Shown here in pieces: positions 1 through 9,500 of a stretch of DNA of 64,000 nt. The DNA comes from Aulosira sp. FACHB-615 (GTDB lineage Bacteria; Cyanobacteriota; Cyanobacteriia; Cyanobacteriales; Nostocaceae), in contig NZ_JACJSE010000004.1 in the NCBI RefSeq assembly GCF_014698045.1, forward strand, positions 372,001 to 436,000, written 5' to 3'. The first letter of the stretch is position 1, and each line of letters starts with the position of its first letter. The translations under genes and the position numbers were made by a program. The notes under the pieces were generated by a model. That model was not told the DNA's origin and did no database searches. It was given only the letters and a program-made list of their open reading frames with translations.

Positions 1-1
1 G

Positions 2-481
2 TTAAACAGATGGGTCTATGATCCACGTATACATATCGAACCTTCTCAGTCCAAGCATATTGATACACGCTCCCCTGCTGCTCATGTTGCCAATATCCGT
101 GATGTATTTTCTGTAAATATGTCTGATCTGGCTTCTGTTCTTGGGGTCACTCGTCCTACTGTCTATGCTTGGCTGGCAGGACAAGAGCCAAAAGAAGAAG
201 CTGTAATACGTATTCAGCAGTTATCTCGCGCCGCAGACAAATTTAATCACGCAAACATCATCCGTCTAGATAAACTGGTGCATCGTCCAATTTTAAATGG
301 GCGTTCCTTGCTCGACATACTCAAGACAGATGAAGACCCAATAACATTTTTACCAACTCTCAAGGCAATAGCTGATAGAGAAGCTCAGACCCGGCGTGAA
401 TCTAAGGGATCTGGTAAACACCTGAGATCGCTCGATGATGTATTGAGTGAGTTTCCTGTGTCTATCTATGAAAGGAGTTAG
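2..481 (+). CDS. Helix-turn-helix DNA-binding protein, 5'-truncated by window edge
   Basis: The frame is open from the first bases of the window, so the start lies upstream and the apparent ATG at 119 is internal. The stretch encoded from about 68 to 190 (SPAAHVANIRDVF, then VNMSDLASVLGVTRPTVYAW) reads as a classic helix-turn-helix, with GVTRPTVYAW as the recognition helix. The remaining ~95 residues are charged and match nothing I recognise. The stop TAG shares one base with the start of the next gene, so the two are translationally coupled. This arrangement is common for a regulator or antitoxin and its partner, but no function is proven. Confidence 0.75.
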   Translation, partial: LNRWVYDPRIHIEPSQSKHIDTRSPAAHVANIRDVFSVNMSDLASVLGVTRPTVYAWLAGQEPKEEAVIRIQQLSRAADKFNHANIIRLDKLVHRPILNGRSLLDILKTDEDPITFLPTLKAIADREAQTRRESKGSGKHLRSLDDVLSEFPVSIYERS

Positions 482-1290
482 TGCGAGCAATGCCTTGGTC
501 TCGAAACACATCCTGGCGGCAGGGTAGCGTACTGGCGCAGAAAGACTTTCAGGCAGTAGGTTTGAGCGACGTACCTGATGCTGATCTGGCTATAGCAATA
601 TCTCATGATTGCGATATCGCCAATGACAATCTAGATGTTGAGCCAACTGTAGAATTTATATTTGCTCGTATTCTAGAGGAGTGCGATGGAAATTATACAC
701 ATGGGAAAAACCCCCGCACTCTACACCTGGAATACACACATGGTGAAACCCCTGTTTTCCTTAAGCTGCTCGCGCCAGAAAGATTCATATTAGACAAAAA
801 TACGCTTGAAGCAGTGCAGCCTGACGAATCTTATGGACTTACTCCTCGTTCTCGGCAGATTCTTCAGAATTGGTTGGCAGCTAGATATCGCCGCCATGCT
901 CTACCGAACAGCCTTGTTGATCGGCTTCGTGAATTTCTTAAACACATTGATAAGAAAGGCAAGCAAAATTCTTCTGGAATATTGTTTTTCCGTCTGTCCT
1001 ATGACCCCGAACATGAACTTCCTTCCGAAGAACCCTATGAACTCAGGCTATACGTTGTTTATGTCACTGATAAGGAGGAATACAGCACGATAGCTCAAGA
1101 AATTGTACAAAACCTGAAAACGGAATTTCCGAAACTTTTAGAAAAGACAAAGAATTGTGGCACGGTGATTCTATGCAGTTGCGAAGCGGTTTCTGAAATG
1201 GAATTCACGGTTCGCGATATGCGTGATACAGTTGAATATCATCTTGAACACTTAAGCTATCGCACTGAGCCTCCAGACCCAGTGATTTAG
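481..1290 (+). CDS. Conserved-looking protein of unknown function coupled to the HTH gene
   Basis: This 269-residue protein is not recognised. Its GTG start at 481 overlaps the stop of the preceding HTH gene. AAGGAG at 472-477 is only 3 nt from GTG but 12 nt from an in-frame ATG at 490, so either start is possible. Near residues 38-50 there is a distinctive SHDCDIAND segment with a Cys between acidic residues and a His, followed by an acidic-aromatic region. No signal peptide, membrane segment or known catalytic motif is visible. Coupling to a DNA-binding protein suggests a two-gene module such as a toxin-antitoxin or defence pair. That is inference only. Confidence 0.7.
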   Translation: MRAMPWSRNTSWRQGSVLAQKDFQAVGLSDVPDADLAIAISHDCDIANDNLDVEPTVEFIFARILEECDGNYTHGKNPRTLHLEYTHGETPVFLKLLAPERFILDKNTLEAVQPDESYGLTPRSRQILQNWLAARYRRHALPNSLVDRLREFLKHIDKKGKQNSSGILFFRLSYDPEHELPSEEPYELRLYVVYVTDKEEYSTIAQEIVQNLKTEFPKLLEKTKNCGTVILCSCEAVSEMEFTVRDMRDTVEYHLEHLSYRTEPPDPVI

Positions 1291-1437
1291 TTGTAACTAC
1301 CCTGCCGCCTCAAAATCATCAGCAGTTCAGCTAACCTTGCCAGGATTGGAATAGATAGCAGAATAAAGTGCGATCGAGAATCATTATCAAAACCTTGTTA
1401 GGTTTCGCTGTTGCTCCATCCAACCTACCTTGTTTTG

Positions 1438-2835
1438 CTACATATTTCGCGGTGGAATTTCTCGCCCTTGATAAAATTGCTTTTCTAACTTGCCTAAACC
1501 AAACCAAATTCCGCCACCAAGTAATACAGCTAAGTTGGCAATAATGACCGTGATATGAGAAATATCACCGGGAAATAATACTGATAAAGACAACAAACTC
1601 CAAATTAATGCGGTTGCTATCACTACTCCTAAACGCAACCTTTGGAGGTTTTTTAGGGCAGTTCGACAACTGCTGCAATGTTTGGTGTGGGAATGGTATC
1701 TATCTAATAAAGCTGCTTTGGATAGTGGCGGTGGTAAGGTTTTTCCTGGAAATGATTCTGCACAATATTGCTTGACCCAAGAACGCAATTGAAATACAAA
1801 AATATCCGCTTTAGTTGGTAAATAAAATGCTTTGCTAAAGTTATCAGTGCCACCTTTTTGTTCTAAATAACGTTCTTGGTGATGTAAGAAAATCTGGTCA
1901 TCTTCGAGTACGCCATTTTGCCCTAGATGAGAGTACCAGCGAGGCGTGAGTTTCAGAAATAATCCTGGTAATTTTGATGAGAACTTAAAGGGAAAACGGG
2001 CAAATAAACGACATTCTCCTTTACGGATGGGAGTTGCGTAAACGACTGTTAATGTTCTACCAAATTGCTTGGAGGTGAGATCATGCCACATCAACCCCGG
2101 CGCAATAAAGGTAGTATCTTGTTTGCCTAAAGTGCCTTTGCGGGGGCCTTCTTGCCAAAGTCCTTTAAAGCCCCATTTACCAGACTCGACAATTTCTAAT
2201 TCGACTGGCGCAACATTAGCGCGGTTGCCAACGGTGCGATGATGAGTATAAGGAATGTGGCTGGAATCGAGAACATTTTCCATTAATGTCAAAGCATCAT
2301 AAGGTAAGTCTCGAAAGGTATTCAGACAAACCCAGCCATCTGTATCTTCTTCTAAAACATCAACGATGGGAACCTGTATTTTGGCAGCATTCTCAGCTTG
2401 ACCAGGATAAACAAACAATAACCCTTGTCTGACTGTGGTTGGAAATGATTTTACGCAGGCGCGGGGAGATGTTTCGGCTTTTCCGCCTGGTACTTGTTGG
2501 GGAATGCTTTCACATTTGCCTGTTCCCGAAAATGCCCAACCATGATAAGGACATTCTAGCCGTCCATCTTCATTAATTCTGCCTTCGGAAAGTGGCGCTA
2601 AACGGTGGGGACATTGGTCTTCAAAAGCCCGCCAAGTTTGTTCATTGTTATCCCACCATAAAACTAAGTCTCGCTCTAGTAAGGTGAAGCGTGTTAGCTG
2701 GGATTTATCTAAATCTGCAACATAGTGGACAGGATACCAAACTTCTAACCAATCAAAGCGTTCTGGGTCTAGTCCACCAGCAGGTAAATTTTCTGTGGTT
2801 GTTGGGGATAATGGCTCTAACAAGCTGTTGGACAT
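1438..2835 (-). CDS. Rieske [2Fe-2S] oxygenase of the pheophorbide a oxygenase (PaO) type
   Basis: A 465-residue non-haem iron oxygenase. The N-terminal Rieske domain has the cluster ligands in CPHR (Cys75, His77) and CPYHGW (Cys95, His98). A mononuclear-iron segment follows (NVLDSSHIPYTHH, about residues 187-199). The C-terminal part matches the PaO domain, including a CSSC pair near residue 392 and two hydrophobic helices at the end (about 405-425 and 432-450) that should anchor it to thylakoid or plasma membrane. In plants this family includes chlorophyll-breakdown and translocon proteins; cyanobacterial members have varied or unknown substrates. It is divergent from the fibrillin gene at 2974, with about 140 bp between them for both promoters. 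Family confident, substrate unknown. Confidence 0.9.
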   Translation of the reverse strand: MSNSLLEPLSPTTTENLPAGGLDPERFDWLEVWYPVHYVADLDKSQLTRFTLLERDLVLWWDNNEQTWRAFEDQCPHRLAPLSEGRINEDGRLECPYHGWAFSGTGKCESIPQQVPGGKAETSPRACVKSFPTTVRQGLLFVYPGQAENAAKIQVPIVDVLEEDTDGWVCLNTFRDLPYDALTLMENVLDSSHIPYTHHRTVGNRANVAPVELEIVESGKWGFKGLWQEGPRKGTLGKQDTTFIAPGLMWHDLTSKQFGRTLTVVYATPIRKGECRLFARFPFKFSSKLPGLFLKLTPRWYSHLGQNGVLEDDQIFLHHQERYLEQKGGTDNFSKAFYLPTKADIFVFQLRSWVKQYCAESFPGKTLPPPLSKAALLDRYHSHTKHCSSCRTALKNLQRLRLGVVIATALIWSLLSLSVLFPGDISHITVIIANLAVLLGGGIWFGLGKLEKQFYQGREIPPRNM

Positions 2836-2973
2836 AATGAGTGAGATGCTTCAAGTAATAGTTGTCTACCCACCAAAAATGTAACAATTTTTTAAAGAAG
2901 ATGGCAGGCAAGCAACATGAAATCAGCCAATGGTCTAGATTAACAAGCAGTTGCATAAAAGAATTTCAACGCT

Positions 2974-3726
2974 ATGGCAGTAGATACAAGAGAATGTGTA
3001 AAGGCGAAACTAGCTTTACGTCAGATATTGGCTGCTTGTGGTGGTAACACTAAGGACGAAACGGTAATTGCTGCTATTGAAAATTTGCGACTTGTTAACC
3101 CAAATCCAGCACCAACTCGTAAAGGTAAGCTATTAGATAGTAATTGGGTATTAATTAGTGCGCCTAATTTTCCGGGCGGTAAACGGTTGGGAAATGGTAA
3201 GTTTGTCTACACTCTTGGTCGTCTGGCGTTTAATATGTTTCAGCCGACAACACTAAAATTAGTAATTGACCGAGTTTCACAACCTATTTTTTTATTAGGA
3301 AATGGCGAACAGCGTAGTCATGATATTGTTGTGGAATTTACAACGGTTGATGAAAATTACCCACAAATATCGGGGGTTGTGCGGAATTTGAGTGTGTGTG
3401 AACCAATTAGTGATACGGCGCTACAAGTCAAATTTACTGGAGGGATTTTAGCACCAAAAGACCCAAATAAAATGGATGAATGGCGAACAATTTTTGGTCA
3501 GCAGAGTCAAAATGTCAAACGCAGTTTTAAAGACAGTTTGATGTTTGGTTTGTTTAAATTAATGTTTGGGCTGGTTCCGCCACAAGGAATTAATTCTGAG
3601 ACTGGAGAAGCTAAGTTTATCATGGAGCGATCGCCTAAAGGTCGGCTAGAAATTCTCTATCTTGATGAGGAGTTGCGAATCACTTGTGGCGAAAAGGAAA
3701 TGATTTTAGTATGTGAAAGGCAATAG
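2974..3726 (+). CDS. PAP/fibrillin family protein
   Basis: A 250-residue soluble protein. The N-terminal segment TKDETVIAAIENLRLVNPNP followed by a GKLLDSNWVLISAPNF strand is the lipocalin-like opening of the plastid-lipid-associated protein (PAP)/fibrillin family, which binds small hydrophobic molecules at thylakoid membranes and plastoglobule-like bodies. The centre is beta-rich, and the end (LEILYLDEELRITCGEKEMILVCER) fits the usual final strands of the barrel. No signal peptide is visible, which is normal in cyanobacteria. It sits head-to-head with the Rieske oxygenase, so a shared link to pigment or membrane maintenance is possible but inferred. Confidence 0.85.
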   Translation: MAVDTRECVKAKLALRQILAACGGNTKDETVIAAIENLRLVNPNPAPTRKGKLLDSNWVLISAPNFPGGKRLGNGKFVYTLGRLAFNMFQPTTLKLVIDRVSQPIFLLGNGEQRSHDIVVEFTTVDENYPQISGVVRNLSVCEPISDTALQVKFTGGILAPKDPNKMDEWRTIFGQQSQNVKRSFKDSLMFGLFKLMFGLVPPQGINSETGEAKFIMERSPKGRLEILYLDEELRITCGEKEMILVCERQ

Positions 3727-3737
3727 CATATTTTGTA

Positions 3738-3774
3738 AGAATTCAGAACTCAGGAGTCAGAAGTCAGAATTTAA
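3738..3774. repeat. Dispersed TCAGAAGTCAGAATT-type repeat
   Basis: The sequence AGAATTCAGAACTCAGGAGT, then CAGAAGTCAGAATTT, belongs to a short repeat family built from CAGAAGTCAGAATTC/CAGGAGTCAGAAT units. Further copies or inverted copies are seen near 3835-3850, 49281-49313, 49755-49785, 49942-49975, 56434-56458, 56797-56820 and 56908-56942. It is intergenic here. Confidence 0.75.
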
Positions 3775-3885
3775 TAGCAATTCACAACTATTCATCTGTT
3801 GAGCCAGAATAATTTTACAAAATATACCAACATTCTGACTCCTGGATTCTTACAATATTTCTATTCCCCACTCCCACTCATCCTC

Positions 3886-4206
3886 ATGCAAACTCCCTCT
3901 ACTGTTCCAAATTTAATTGCTGCGGGCTTTCATGCACTTTCCGATCCGTTACGGATTAATGTGCTGGAATTATTGCAACAGCAAGAACTTTGTGTATGTG
4001 ATTTATGCGATGCTTTGAATGTTAGTCAATCAAAACTCTCATTTCACCTCAAAACTTTGAAGGACGCTGGTTTAGTTAATTCTCGTCAAGAAGGACGTTG
4101 GATTTATTACAGTTTAAATATTCCCCAATTTAGTGTTTTAGAACAGTATTTAGCAGGTTATAGTCAGCATAATTTGATATCATCTGTACGTTCTTGTTGT
4201 GATTAG
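3886..4206 (+). CDS. ArsR/SmtB-family metalloregulatory repressor
   Basis: A winged-helix repressor of 106 residues. ELCVCDLCDALNVSQSKLSF holds the alpha3 metal box (CVCDLC, the arsenite/antimonite-type site of ArsR) followed by the recognition helix, and a Cys pair sits at the extreme C-terminus (SCCD). The frame is open further upstream to 3799, but those extra 29 residues are low-quality sequence derived from an intergenic repeat. The ATG at 3886 gives the usual family length. No arsenic resistance gene lies beside it: downstream is a convergent TPR gene, upstream fibrillin. It is therefore an orphan regulator acting in trans, or on a distant operon. Metal identity is inferred from the Cys pattern. 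Confidence 0.88.
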   Translation: MQTPSTVPNLIAAGFHALSDPLRINVLELLQQQELCVCDLCDALNVSQSKLSFHLKTLKDAGLVNSRQEGRWIYYSLNIPQFSVLEQYLAGYSQHNLISSVRSCCD

Positions 4207-4243
4207 TTTCTACTCAGAACTTGTTATTTTTGTAGAGAAGCAA

Positions 4244-4274
4244 GATACCCGACTTCTTCAAGAAGTCGGGTATC
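4244..4274. repeat. Perfect 15-bp-stem hairpin after arsR
   Basis: GATACCCGACTTCTT and its exact complement AAGAAGTCGGGTATC are separated by one base. No T-run follows on either strand, so this is not a classical intrinsic terminator, although it sits between convergent genes where one would expect termination. A second member of the family lies at 46521-46559, where an A-T pair of the stem is replaced by C-G on both sides. Confidence 0.85.
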
Positions 4275-4324
4275 TGAACACTACGAATTAGTACAAATTA
4301 GAAGACTGAAACTGGATATTAGGA

Positions 4325-6091
4325 TTAACGCACTTTAGTATCTGGTACAACTGGTAATTTAGGTTTTAGTTGTTCTTGTTGTGCTTGCAATTTTTGTTGG
4401 GCAATGGGTTGATTAGCTAATGCTAAGGCATTTTTGGGATCAAGTTGTAAGGTGGCGGTAAAAGTATTGACGGCATCTTCTAATTTACCCAATCTTAATA
4501 AGGCAACGCCTTTACCTGCTAAGATATTTGCATCCATAGGAGCTAAAGTACTGGCTTGGTTATAAGCATTAATCGCCTCATTATATCGAGCTAAATTAAA
4601 TAAAACGATGCCTCGGTTGTACCATCCTTGGGGTAAATTAGGGTTAATACCGATCGCTCTATCCGCAGATACCAAGGCTTCTTGATTTCTCGATAAATGC
4701 CACAAAACCACACTCCTGTTAGCCCAAATATTGGCTATGAGTGATTGATCTGTGAATTTGCCCACATTTTCTAAGGCTTTATTATAAGCTGCTAGGGATG
4801 CGGAATAGCGGTCTAAGGTTTTGAGGATTCTGCCTTTATTAAACCATGCTTGGGCATATTTGGGATTGATTTCGGTGGCGCGATCGCTACTGGCAATTGC
4901 ATCAGAATATCTGCCTAAATACCATTGAGTTGCGGCACGATTATTCCATGCTTCAGCATAGTTGGGATTGAGGGCGATCGCTCTTTCGATTGAGGCTAAT
5001 CCTTCTTCATAATTTCCTAATCCGGCTAGGGCGATTCCTCTTTCTTGCCAAGCTAAGGCGGGGCTAACATCACCCCAGCGACTATCCCCTTGTAGTGCTT
5101 GTTCGGCGGCTGCTTGTGCTTCTTTAAATTTGCCTAATTTGTTGAAACTGGCACTTTGACTGGCTAAAGCCAAAGCATAATTAGGAATTAGTTTGACAGC
5201 AAATTGGTATGAAACTGCCGCTTGTTCTGGTTTACTAATGGCTGCTAATGCTCTACCATGTTCTAACCAAATATCTGCATCTTTGGGATTCATGGCTACG
5301 GCTTGATCAAAGGAGGCGATCGCTTCTTCTAATTGTCCGTTTTTTTTCTGTGCCAAGCCTTTAGTATACCAAGCAATTGCAGGTGTAGTATCACCCCAAT
5401 TTTTATTAACTTTAATGGCTGCGTCACAAGCGGTGATCGCTTCACTGAATCTGTTTAAATTTGATAATGCTTGGCAATTCCCGACTAAGGCTAATGAATT
5501 GTCGGGATGAATTTCTAAGGCGCGATTATAGGAGGTAATTGCTGCGTCTAATTGTCCTAATTTACTTTGCCCTAAAGCCCGGTTATATAAGGCTACAACT
5601 TCTGTATGATTGCCCCAGTTACCATCAGAACGTAAGGCTAAATCACAAGCGGCGATCGCTTCGGCAGTTTTGTTTAAATTTAATAAGGCTTCACATCTTT
5701 GCGCTAAAGCTAAAGAATATTTGGGTTGCAGGCGCAAGGTGCGATCGGCTGATACTAAGGCTTCACTATACTTGGCTTGCTGGAGTAGAATTTCTGTACG
5801 GGTAATCCAAATTTCTGGTTCGTCGGGTTTGATAGAAATACCTTGATTGCAAGCTGCGATCGCTTCATCATATTTCTTTTCCTCTCCCAACAACTTACAA
5901 AAATTCGCCCAATAGTCAAAGTCTTTAATTTCTAATTTTTCTTGGGCAAACAAAGTTGTTGGTACTAACGAATTTGCTAATACAAAAACTGCCGTTAGTC
6001 CCCCGATAATGCTGCTGGATGTAACTGCTTTACTTATCCCCTTATTAATAGCTTGTTTTTGTGTTGGCTGAGTATCATAAAAATGTCTCAT
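4325..6091 (-). CDS. Secreted or periplasmic tetratricopeptide-repeat protein
   Basis: A 588-residue protein. A positively charged start is followed by a hydrophobic stretch (about residues 30-48) ending in LFAQ, which reads as a signal peptide with the mature protein starting near residue 50. The rest is an almost continuous TPR array with repeats of the form ALVSADRTLRLQPKYSLALA and WYNRGIVLFNLARYNEAINA, about 14 units. It is expected to be a scaffold for protein-protein contacts outside the cytoplasm. It lies directly upstream of and divergent from the GT2-CHAT gene; CHAT proteins are often found near TPR proteins, but a direct partnership is inference. Confidence 0.85.
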   Translation of the reverse strand: MRHFYDTQPTQKQAINKGISKAVTSSSIIGGLTAVFVLANSLVPTTLFAQEKLEIKDFDYWANFCKLLGEEKKYDEAIAACNQGISIKPDEPEIWITRTEILLQQAKYSEALVSADRTLRLQPKYSLALAQRCEALLNLNKTAEAIAACDLALRSDGNWGNHTEVVALYNRALGQSKLGQLDAAITSYNRALEIHPDNSLALVGNCQALSNLNRFSEAITACDAAIKVNKNWGDTTPAIAWYTKGLAQKKNGQLEEAIASFDQAVAMNPKDADIWLEHGRALAAISKPEQAAVSYQFAVKLIPNYALALASQSASFNKLGKFKEAQAAAEQALQGDSRWGDVSPALAWQERGIALAGLGNYEEGLASIERAIALNPNYAEAWNNRAATQWYLGRYSDAIASSDRATEINPKYAQAWFNKGRILKTLDRYSASLAAYNKALENVGKFTDQSLIANIWANRSVVLWHLSRNQEALVSADRAIGINPNLPQGWYNRGIVLFNLARYNEAINAYNQASTLAPMDANILAGKGVALLRLGKLEDAVNTFTATLQLDPKNALALANQPIAQQKLQAQQEQLKPKLPVVPDTKVR

Positions 6092-6548
6092 ATTTTTTAA
6101 AATTTTTCAAAAATATTTAATGTTACCGACAATAATCAATTAAGCAGGTCGGTGAAATTAAAAATAACTAGTGAGGGCTGTCATTTGTTATTGGTCATTG
6201 GTCATTTGTAAGTGTTTCCAGGATATTTACGCTTCGTAATATACTTTGGTTTATTTCCACCGACTTACTTAAATCCTCACACAGAATTTAGTTACATAAA
6301 TTCTTCTTCTGTCACCTGTCACCTGTTCCCTACCTCCATAAATGAATTAGTCCGTATTAACTTTAGCAAACACATCCATAACAAATTAATTTTGCAAACA
6401 TTCGCAAAAATTAACATCTTTAACTAGGAGAAACTGCAAACTTTTATAAATTGTTGGCAACTTAATAAGCTAATCTATATTCTATTGATGCAAAAGATAA
6501 CTAAAAATTTTAAACTCTCAATAAAAAAATTAAAAAAATATAATTTTT
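6092..6548. other. 457-bp divergent intergenic region
   Basis: This AT-rich region separates the TPR gene (minus) and the GT2-CHAT gene (plus). It contains TTGGTCATTGGTCATTTG near 6189-6208, a common cyanobacterial intergenic repeat, and a long A/T-rich run just before 6549. The open frame 6212-6427 has no codon signature of a gene. I cannot place a promoter with confidence. Confidence 0.5.
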
Positions 6549-9500
6549 ATGCAGCCAGTAATTTCTATCATCATCAGAGTTTACAATCGCGCCAATTATC
6601 TCAAATTAGCCATAGAAAGTGTTTTATCACAAACTCGCCCAGATTTTGAACTATTGATTTGGGATGATGGTTCTACAGATCATAGCCTAGCCATTGCCCG
6701 TGAATATGAACAGCGTGATCGCCGCGTGCGGGTAATAGCCAGCAAATATAATCTGGGAGTAGCCAAAGCTTTAAAAGGTGCGATCGCTGCAACTCGTGGT
6801 AAATATATTGGTTGGCTAGATAGTGATGATTTACTCGCCCCCACTGCACTAGCCCAAACCACAGCCGTATTAGATGCTAAACCCAATATTGGCTGGGTTT
6901 ACACCGACTATTTAGACATTGATGAAAATAATACAATTCTTAGTTATGGCTATCGCTGTCTGGTACCTTATAGCCGAGAAGAACTGTTAAATCGGTTCAT
7001 GACATTTCATTTCCGCCTAATTCGCAGTGAAGTGTTGGAATTAGCTGGAGGAATTGACGAAACACTGGCAATAGCAGAAGATTATGATTTATGTCTGCGA
7101 CTTTCCGAAGTTGCGGAAGTAGAGCATATCTATCAGCCCTTATACTACTATCGCACCCATCCCGAAACAATATCACAGCAACGCAGACAAGAGCAAATTA
7201 AGAACTCCCAACTTGCAATTATCAAGGCAAAAAAACGCCGACAGCAAATTCAACCTAGTTTACAAAAAAAAGCCCTCATTCCTGGTAGCAAGATAAATTT
7301 CCCTGCTATTACCAAAGCTAAAAAGCCAACATTAGCACTCAGCAATATTGCCTTGCTGTTATGCCTCATACCCACAGCCGCCATAGCCCAAAACATCACC
7401 CCCGCCAACGACGGCACAGGTACAACAGTTAACACCCAAGGTAATAACATTAATATTGGTGGTGGTAGCCTCAGCAGCGACAAAGCCAACCTTTTCCATA
7501 GCTTCAGCAAATTTGGACTCGATGCCAACCAAACAGCCAACTTTTTATCCCAACCATCCATCCAAAACATCTTAGGCAGAGTCACAGGTGGAGACGCATC
7601 CATCATTAACGGCGTAATTCGCGTCAGTGGTGGCAATTCCAACTTATATTTAATCAACCCCGCAGGTATTATCTTTGGGCAAAATGCCAGTTTAAATGTG
7701 CCAGCCTCCTTTACCGCTACTACAGCCACTCGTCTTGGTTTTGGGAATAATAACTGGTTAAATGCTGTTGGCACAAATAACTACAGTCAACTTATTGGTA
7801 CACCCAATAGTTTTGCCTTTGATAGTAGTGTTGCTAGTGCAATTTTCAACCAAGGTAATTTAGCTGTACCGTCAGGAAATAATCTCAGTTTATTTGGCGG
7901 CACAGTAGTGAGTACAGGCAGTTTATCAGCCCCTGGGGGTAACGTCACAATTGCGGCTGTACCGGGAAGTAGTTTACTCAAAGTCAGTTTGGCGGGAAAT
8001 CCTTTGAGTTTGGAAATTCAACCATTAAATTCTACTAATAATAATTTGCCATCGAATGATTTAGCGGCGTTATTAACTGGTGGTAGTGGTGGCAATGCCA
8101 CTAATTTAGTTGTAGATAATGGTGAAGTAAAGTTAACTGGTTCTGGTTTGACTGTGAGTAATGGTGATGTTGTCGTCAATCAAGCATCTGGGAAAAATGT
8201 CACCCTGGCAGCTAACCACAATTTAACACTACCAGAAAGTCAACTTGCTGCCACAAATAACTTAAATTTACTGGCGAAAGATACAGTCAGAGTGCGTGAT
8301 AGTGTCGCTAAAAGTTTCTCGGCTACTGCTGGCAATAACCTGACTCTTCAAGGCAATCAAGGTATTGATATTTTTGCGATTAATCACTTACAGCAAACAA
8401 CTTTTATTAGTGGTGGTAATCTCTCGTTAATCAGTGATGGCAATATTTCTTTAGACGCGCATTTTGCTAGTGGTGGTAAATTTTCAATTCTCAATTCTCA
8501 GCAGCAAGGGGCAGACTTTATTAGTTTAGTTGACCCAATTTTTAGTTCTAACGAAGATGTTACCTTTGGGAACTATAATGGGCCATCTTTAAAAGTAGAA
8601 TCCCGTGGCAGTATTACAACTGGTGCAATTTCGATTACTGGAGCAGATACCGCCCTTTCTAGTACTACTGCCGATGGTCAAATTTTGAGTAGTCAGCCAG
8701 CTTTGATTTTACGAGCAGGTGTGAGCAGTTTACAAGAAGTTACCAGTGGAGTTTCATTCACATCAACAGGAAGCACATCTTCTCCAGGTAATGTAAATGT
8801 CACAGGTGATATTTCATTTAGTCTTTATGGTGGCCCTGTAATTATCAGTGCTACAGGTGATATTACAACTCAAAATATTACTAGCTCTGGTTTCAGTAAC
8901 ACCAGTGGTGATGTGACTTTAACCGCAGGCGGTAGCATTACCACAGGTGATATTGACACATCAGCATCAGGTTTCGGAAATGTTGTTGCAGGTGCAGTCA
9001 CCCTCCAAGCCGGAACTAGTGGCACATTTGGGCATAATATTACTTTTAATAGTATTAATACTCAAAGTTTTAATTTTAGCGTAGGTACAGCCCAAGGCGG
9101 AGATGTTAATGTTTTGGCCTATGGATTGGTAAGAGGTATAAGCTTCATTCCTGATGGTGAAGGTGGTTTTACTGGTGATACCATTAACGCCACTGGTACC
9201 ACTCAATCCGGCTCAATCACAATTCAACATGATGGCGGGCCGAATAACGTCCCATTTATTGTGGGCAATTCCACTACTAATGGTACAGCCGGAAATATTG
9301 TGAGAAATGATACGCCCACAACAACTACTTCATTTCCAGTTTTACCCAATGGCGGCACAGTTACAGATACTGGTAATGGCGCTAACTTTACTTCCATAAA
9401 TACGCCACCCACCATCACAACCGATTCACTCTTTTCCACAGTTCCAAATAAATCGATAACTTTTACATTTGGGTCTTTAAATCCGATGATCAGTGATGTC

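Noticed and set aside
806..1093. 95-residue frame within the 269-residue gene
   Set aside because: Overlapping alternative frame of a clearly better gene; no ribosome site.
6212..6427. 71-residue plus-strand frame
   Set aside because: It lies in repeat-containing AT-rich DNA, with no ribosome site and no protein-like composition.
7250..7774. Long minus-strand frame opposite the TPS domain of the first CHAT gene
   Set aside because: It recurs identically opposite the paralogue (18699-18977) simply because the plus-strand DNA is nearly identical there. It has no start signal and is a shadow of the coding strand.
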